Shown: positions 60,439 through 64,000 of the stretch, piece after piece
How the letters are laid out: each line of letters starts with the position of its first letter
Position numbering within the stretch: position 1 is the first letter of the stretch
Source of the DNA: Oceanobacillus bengalensis
GTDB lineage: Bacteria > Bacillota > Bacilli > Bacillales > Amphibacillaceae
Assembly (NCBI RefSeq): GCF_003628445.1
Contig: NZ_RBZO01000013.1
Span: 1 to 64,000, forward strand
DNA: 64,000 nucleotides
Direction: 5' to 3'
Notes under the pieces: model-generated
Database searches by the model: none
Seen by the model: only the letters and a program-made list of their open reading frames with translations
What the model was told of the DNA's origin: nothing
Translations under genes and position numbers: made by a program

Positions 60439-61441
60439 TAATAGCTACGAAGTCATTCTTCGCCGCAAAAGTTAGTATGAAGGTTGTTCCTTCGCCAGGT
60501 GTTGAGGCAACATCAATATGTATTTTCAAAGCCTTTGCCACTTTCTTGGTTAAATATAGCCCCATTCCAGTTGCAGCATTATCTTTGTGATTGCTCGTAG
60601 ACGTAAAACCTTTTTCAAAGATTCGCGGCAAATCCTTCCCATCAATTCCACGACCAGCATCTGTAATTTGTAACTGAGCTAGCCCTTTTTTTCGAAAACT
60701 AATAATTTGTATATCAGCTGCGTCACTATATTTCACCGCATTTGTTAGTACCTGTCTAATCATAAAACTTAACCATTTCGCATCCGAAAGAACTTCTTTC
60801 ACATCTAGTTCTACATCAAAGCCAATCCCTTTTTGAAAACACCAAGACTTTAATTCTCGAATCTCATTAAAAAGAAGGGGTTCTAGTTCAACTTTCTCAA
60901 TATACAAATCATTTTCCATAAACGGAATCCGCTTCTGATGTAATTGTTGGTCAAGTAGTAAGTGAATTCTAAGCCACTCATACTGAAGCTTGACCCTTAG
61001 TGATTCGTCCTCTATACGTTCGATCATTAGCTGCATCGTTGTTAGTGGTGTTTTTACTTCATGAATCCAGGAAAGCAATTCATCTTTTTCCTGTTCAATA
61101 GCTGTTAGACTTCGATTTGTTTCTTCTTTATAGAATTCGTTTTGCAATGTGACAAATTCCTCTAATATTTTTTCAAAAGGACTGCTGGCCAGCTTGACAC
61201 TCTCTATATCCATACTAGGATGCCACTCTTCTATACTCTTATAGTATTTCACCTCTCGATGATATTGAACAAACAGAAACACGATGAAAATGATTGTAGA
61301 TAAGAACACAAAGTATGAGATGGATGATATGTTAATTGTCGGGTCAATAAATCCGATAAATAGCAGTAATAAATGGAAAAAGCAAAATAACACTATCCAA
61401 TGAAGCCTTTCTATCAGATACTTTTTAACCATGGAAGGCAT
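60428..61441 (-). CDS. BceS-like intramembrane-sensing histidine kinase
   Basis: 337 residues. Two close membrane helices (about 12-60) have almost no external loop, as in intramembrane-sensing kinases. A DHp region with the phospho-accepting His in SWIHEVKTPLTTM (about 130) and a HATPase domain (AVKYSDAADI, ITDAGRGIDGKDLPRIF, GMGLYLTKKVA) follow. It senses peptide antibiotics through the BceAB-like transporter and phosphorylates the adjacent BceR-type regulator. The start overlaps bceR; ATG 61441 and ATG 61432 are both possible. Confidence 0.9.
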   Translation of the reverse strand: MPSMVKKYLIERLHWIVLFCFFHLLLLFIGFIDPTINISSISYFVFLSTIIFIVFLFVQYHREVKYYKSIEEWHPSMDIESVKLASSPFEKILEEFVTLQNEFYKEETNRSLTAIEQEKDELLSWIHEVKTPLTTMQLMIERIEDESLRVKLQYEWLRIHLLLDQQLHQKRIPFMENDLYIEKVELEPLLFNEIRELKSWCFQKGIGFDVELDVKEVLSDAKWLSFMIRQVLTNAVKYSDAADIQIISFRKKGLAQLQITDAGRGIDGKDLPRIFEKGFTSTSNHKDNAATGMGLYLTKKVAKALKIHIDVASTPGEGTTFILTFAAKNDFVAIRSM

Positions 61442-62123
61442 CCACTTCTTTTGCTAAATAGCCTTGTCCGACTTTAGTTTCGATATGACTACCTAAACCG
61501 ATTTCTCCTAGCCTTTTTCTAAGACGATTCACATTTACTGTCAACGTATTATCACTGACAAAGCGCGAGTCATCCCATAGGCTTTTTATGATTTCCTCTC
61601 GGCTTACAATACTATTTTTATGTTCCACTAGTATCTTTAATATGTACATTTCATTTTTCGTAAGTTCCAGTGTTGTTTCACTTTTCTCAACCGTATTTTT
61701 CTCGTAATCAATTGTTGCACCATTCCACGTCTTTAAACTTGTCTGCTCTGTCACGTTGTAATTGTATACACGCCTTAGGATAGCTTGAATCTTAGCAATC
61801 AGCACGTCAAAGTGAAATGGTTTTTGGATGAAATCATCTGCTCCAAGCTGCATCGACATGACCATATCTGTTGGGTGGTCACGGGAAGACAAGAAAATGA
61901 TCGGCACATTCGAGTATGTGCGAATCATCCGGCACCAATGGAATCCATCGAATTTCGGCAATTGAATATCAATAACAACTAAGTCAGGATTTACGCTTGT
62001 AAATTCCTCCATCACATTACCAAAATCACCGATACCATACACCTTATAAGACCACTGTGTAAGTCTATCTTTTATTTCACCAAATAACGACACATCATCT
62101 TCAATTAACATAATCTTAAACAT
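61425..62123 (-). CDS. BceR-like OmpR-family response regulator
   Basis: 232 residues. The receiver domain (1-115) has the acidic pair in IEDD, phospho-Asp in VIDIQLPKFDG and Lys in FIQKPFHFD. The C-terminal winged helix (135-228) has LTKNEMYILKILVEHKNSIV and NTLTVNVNRLRKRL. It probably activates the downstream bceAB-like genes. It overlaps bceS by 17 nt. A dispersed repeat ends one base upstream of its ATG, so its leader and ribosome site come from repeat sequence; no good AGGAGG is present. Confidence 0.9.
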   Translation of the reverse strand: MFKIMLIEDDVSLFGEIKDRLTQWSYKVYGIGDFGNVMEEFTSVNPDLVVIDIQLPKFDGFHWCRMIRTYSNVPIIFLSSRDHPTDMVMSMQLGADDFIQKPFHFDVLIAKIQAILRRVYNYNVTEQTSLKTWNGATIDYEKNTVEKSETTLELTKNEMYILKILVEHKNSIVSREEIIKSLWDDSRFVSDNTLTVNVNRLRKRLGEIGLGSHIETKVGQGYLAKEVDAFHG

Positions 62124-62124
62124 A

Positions 62125-62175
62125 GGTGCCTGTCACTTGTCGAATTTTGTCAATAAAATCGTGTGGTGACAGGTT
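62125..62175. repeat. GTGCCTGTCAC repeat, copy 9 abutting bceR
   Basis: GGTGCCTGTCACTTGTCGAA, TTTTGTCAATAAA, then GTGACAGG. The left arm is complete and the right arm lacks CACC. The left arm begins one base from the bceR start codon. Confidence 0.85.
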
Positions 62176-62284
62176 CAACTCCCTTCCTGAGAAAATTGTT
62201 CTCTTTTAATTAAACCATAAAAACACCCCCTAAGTCAGGCATTCTTCTTCCTGCTGTTTGGAGGCGTATGGCAAGTTCTTTCAC

Positions 62285-62989
62285 TTAGTTCTTATCTAGA
62301 AAGATTGTATCTACAATACTATTAACATGAATCTCTGTTGTATTAAACTGCGGGATATCTAGATCATCATCTTTTATAATCATCGGCAATTCTGTACAGC
62401 CTAAGATAATCCCTTGGATCTTATCCTCATGGGTCATTCGTTTGATAATCTCCAAATATTTTCCCTTCGTTTCCACATTAACAATTCCGTTCTCTAATTC
62501 CTCAACAATCTTCTGATGAATGTATTGCTGTTCTGAGTGAGTTGGTACGAATATTTCTTTGTTACCTGAGATAAATGGTGTCTTAAAAAAATCATTTTCC
62601 ATCGTAAACTTCGTTCCAATTAAGCCAATTCTGTCTATACCGAAAGCTTCTGCCTTTTTATATGTTTCTTCTACAATACTAATCATCGGAATTTGAACCT
62701 GCTGCTGGACCTGGTCAAACACAATATGCGGCGTATTTGCAGAGATGATCGCAAAATCTGCCCCAACCAATTCTAGTTTCTTAACTGCATCAACTAAATA
62801 ATCAGCCAAACCGTCTACTTGGTTCGTATCAATTAAATGAAAAACTTTATACATATTGATGCTGTTAATAAACAGCTCAGGTAACACTTCTTTACTTCCT
62901 AATCTATCCTGATATTTGGAGATAATTTGTTGATAATAATCGACCGTTGACTCAGGTCCCAATCCCCCAACAATTCCAACCTTATTCAT
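62285..62989 (-). CDS. Aspartate/glutamate racemase family protein with one catalytic Cys replaced
   Basis: A 234-residue protein of the PLP-independent Asp/Glu racemase family. IVGGLGPESTVDYYQQI is the typical N-terminal motif. The second catalytic Cys is present in LGCTELP (C198). The first, usually in a CNT.H segment, is replaced by Ala in ISANTPH (A84). A related E. coli enzyme that I recall with Thr at this place works preferentially on L-substrates, so a one-directional or altered activity is possible. The substrate is unknown. ATG after GGGGGAGAT. It is not clearly in an operon. Confidence 0.8.
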   Translation of the reverse strand: MNKVGIVGGLGPESTVDYYQQIISKYQDRLGSKEVLPELFINSINMYKVFHLIDTNQVDGLADYLVDAVKKLELVGADFAIISANTPHIVFDQVQQQVQIPMISIVEETYKKAEAFGIDRIGLIGTKFTMENDFFKTPFISGNKEIFVPTHSEQQYIHQKIVEELENGIVNVETKGKYLEIIKRMTHEDKIQGIILGCTELPMIIKDDDLDIPQFNTTEIHVNSIVDTIFLDKN

Positions 62990-63099
62990 CCAATCTCCCC
63001 CTCACAACAATTTAATACAATACCAACTTCTTGTCTAACACCTCAACTAAATTTTATACTATACATTTTATTCTAAACTAAACTACTAGGTTTAATCAA

Positions 63100-63128
63100 G
63101 AATCCCTTCCAACTATTGGAAGGGATTC
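63100..63128 (-). terminator. Terminator after the RND permease gene
   Basis: GAATCCCTTCC and GGAAGGGATTC form a perfect 11-bp stem with a 7-nt loop, just past the stop codon. Confidence 0.8.
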
Positions 63129-63134
63129 AATCTA

Positions 63135-64000
63135 CTAACTTACACTTTCCGCTGGCTCATTGTCTTCCTTTTTCTTCTTCCTAAAAATTCTTCCAAAGCC
63201 ATTTCCGATTGCATTAAAAATACGATAAACGGAAGGTACTAAGACTAATGTGATGATTGTTGCAAACGATAGGCCTGAAATAATCGCTGTTGCCATTGGC
63301 GCCTGATAATTCCCTGTCGTCCCTGCGGCAAGTGCAAGTGGCAACATTCCACCTATTGTTGTTAACGTCGTCATAAAGATTGGGCGGATACGGTCCTTAC
63401 CCGCTTGCAGTAATGCTTCATTAGCTGTGTATCCTGCTTTGCGTAATTGGTTTGTTCGATCAATCAAGAGAATGGCATTATTTAAAACAATTCCAATCAA
63501 CATGATAATGCCCATTCCAGACATCACACTTAACTCACGTTGTGTGAGAAACAATCCAAGAATGACACCGACAATCGTCATTGGAATCACTGACATCACG
63601 ATAAATGGATGTGCAAGATGATTAAATTGTACAGCCATCACAAGGTATACGAGGAACATAGATATGACGAAAATTAGAATCATATCGAAAATAAGTTCTT
63701 GTTGTGATTCAAGATCTCCACCAGCAGAAATCGTGTAGCCCTTAGGTGTTTCAAAATTGCTGATTAGACCTTGTACTTCACGATTAACCGTGCCTAAATC
63801 TGTATTTTCGATATCTGCAGAAACGGTTATAAATCGTTCACCATTACTGTGTGAAATTTCATTTGGCGTATCTACACTTTTCAGTTTAATAAATGTAGAC
63901 AAGGCTTTATCACCATCAATTGTAGGGAGCTTCCACTCAAGTAAGGCGGATTCGTCTTCAACCTTTTCATCCCATTTCATTACGATAGGAACGCTTTCTT
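63135..64000 (-). CDS. RND-family efflux permease, C-terminal part (YerP/SwrC/AcrB type), runs off right edge
   Basis: About 288 C-terminal codons are inside the window, and the frame stays open to the edge (codons before the ATG at 63980 read ESVPIV), so that ATG is not the start. Visible are the end of the second periplasmic-type loop (PKGYTISAGGDLESQQELIF) and five membrane helices, with GIVLNNAILLIDRTNQLRKAG and RIRPIFMTTLTTIGGMLPLA typical of HAE-type RND pumps. In Bacillus the SwrC/YerP protein exports surfactin-like and other toxic compounds. The C-terminal tail is basic (RKKKKEDN). Confidence 0.85.
   Translation of the reverse strand, partial: ESVPIVMKWDEKVEDESALLEWKLPTIDGDKALSTFIKLKSVDTPNEISHSNGERFITVSADIENTDLGTVNREVQGLISNFETPKGYTISAGGDLESQQELIFDMILIFVISMFLVYLVMAVQFNHLAHPFIVMSVIPMTIVGVILGLFLTQRELSVMSGMGIIMLIGIVLNNAILLIDRTNQLRKAGYTANEALLQAGKDRIRPIFMTTLTTIGGMLPLALAAGTTGNYQAPMATAIISGLSFATIITLVLVPSVYRIFNAIGNGFGRIFRKKKKEDNEPAESVS

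Noticed and set aside
1-64000. CRISPR array, prophage or tRNA/rRNA genes
   Set aside because: No regularly spaced repeat-spacer pattern, phage structural genes or tRNA-like cloverleaf were seen by reading; the dispersed repeats are kilobases apart.

Overview
The window is low-GC chromosomal DNA of a spore-forming type Firmicute, most likely a Bacillaceae member of the Oceanobacillus/Virgibacillus kind. This rests on B. subtilis-type gene families (YlbC, YusW, YxcD, DUF1292, processed acidic surface protein, FruRKA, a BceRS-BceAB module), strong AGGAGG ribosome sites, frequent TTG/GTG starts, a CcpA-type cre site, and the GC-rich dispersed repeats typical of that family. I see no rRNA, tRNA, CRISPR array or prophage.

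Layout. 1-113 is the end of an IS21-type element running off the left edge. 0.1-13 kb holds housekeeping and orphan genes: a DUF457 membrane protein, a zinc-finger/LuxR/DUF2087 regulator, threonine dehydratase, a Nudix hydrolase, a CAP-domain protein, an M29 aminopeptidase, an unusual 788-residue prenyl-synthase protein and a TetR/SDR pair. 13-26 kb is mostly surface and envelope proteins (acidic surface protein, OppA-type lipoprotein, YusW, LprI-like, CueP, zinc-ribbon protein plus HtrA-like protease). It is interrupted at 17.9-18.5 kb by GC-rich repeat debris. 26.0-35.8 kb is a coherent catabolic cluster on the minus strand: GntR regulator, CaiB-type CoA-transferase, HMG-CoA-lyase-like enzyme, RraA-type aldolase, DUF1932 dehydrogenase, TctCBA transporter, MFS transporter and Ldh-type dehydrogenase. 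Together these look like import, CoA activation and C-C cleavage of a branched hydroxy-acid whose identity cannot be read from sequence. 36-51 kb contains a GntP permease with a cre box, a SWIM/SNF2 helicase, the iron-sulfur repair protein ScdA behind an FNR-type box, an MFS exporter divergent from an XRE-TPR regulator with three evenly spaced operators, a TraB lipoprotein, a UMF1 transporter and a second SDR/TetR pair. 51.8-55.3 kb is the fructose operon. 55.6-57.6 kb encodes a globin-coupled HD-GYP phosphodiesterase. 57.6-62.1 kb is a complete Bce-type peptide-antibiotic sensing and detoxification module. The right edge has an amino-acid racemase homologue and the C-terminal part of an RND pump.

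Themes. A short palindromic repeat (left arm GGTGCCTGTCAC, right arm GTGACAGGCACC) recurs at least eleven times. Full-length copies sit between convergent genes, one copy encodes the last residues of a transporter, and another abuts the bceR start codon. The 26-36 kb catabolic cluster has no copies. The most interesting protein-level observations are the prenyl-synthase protein with a second DDxxD motif in its N-terminal half, the uncharacterised catabolic cluster, the twin TetR/SDR modules sharing a 14-bp motif, and the regularly spaced operators at 45.7-45.8 kb. Product calls come from recognising family motifs by eye; no database search was run.
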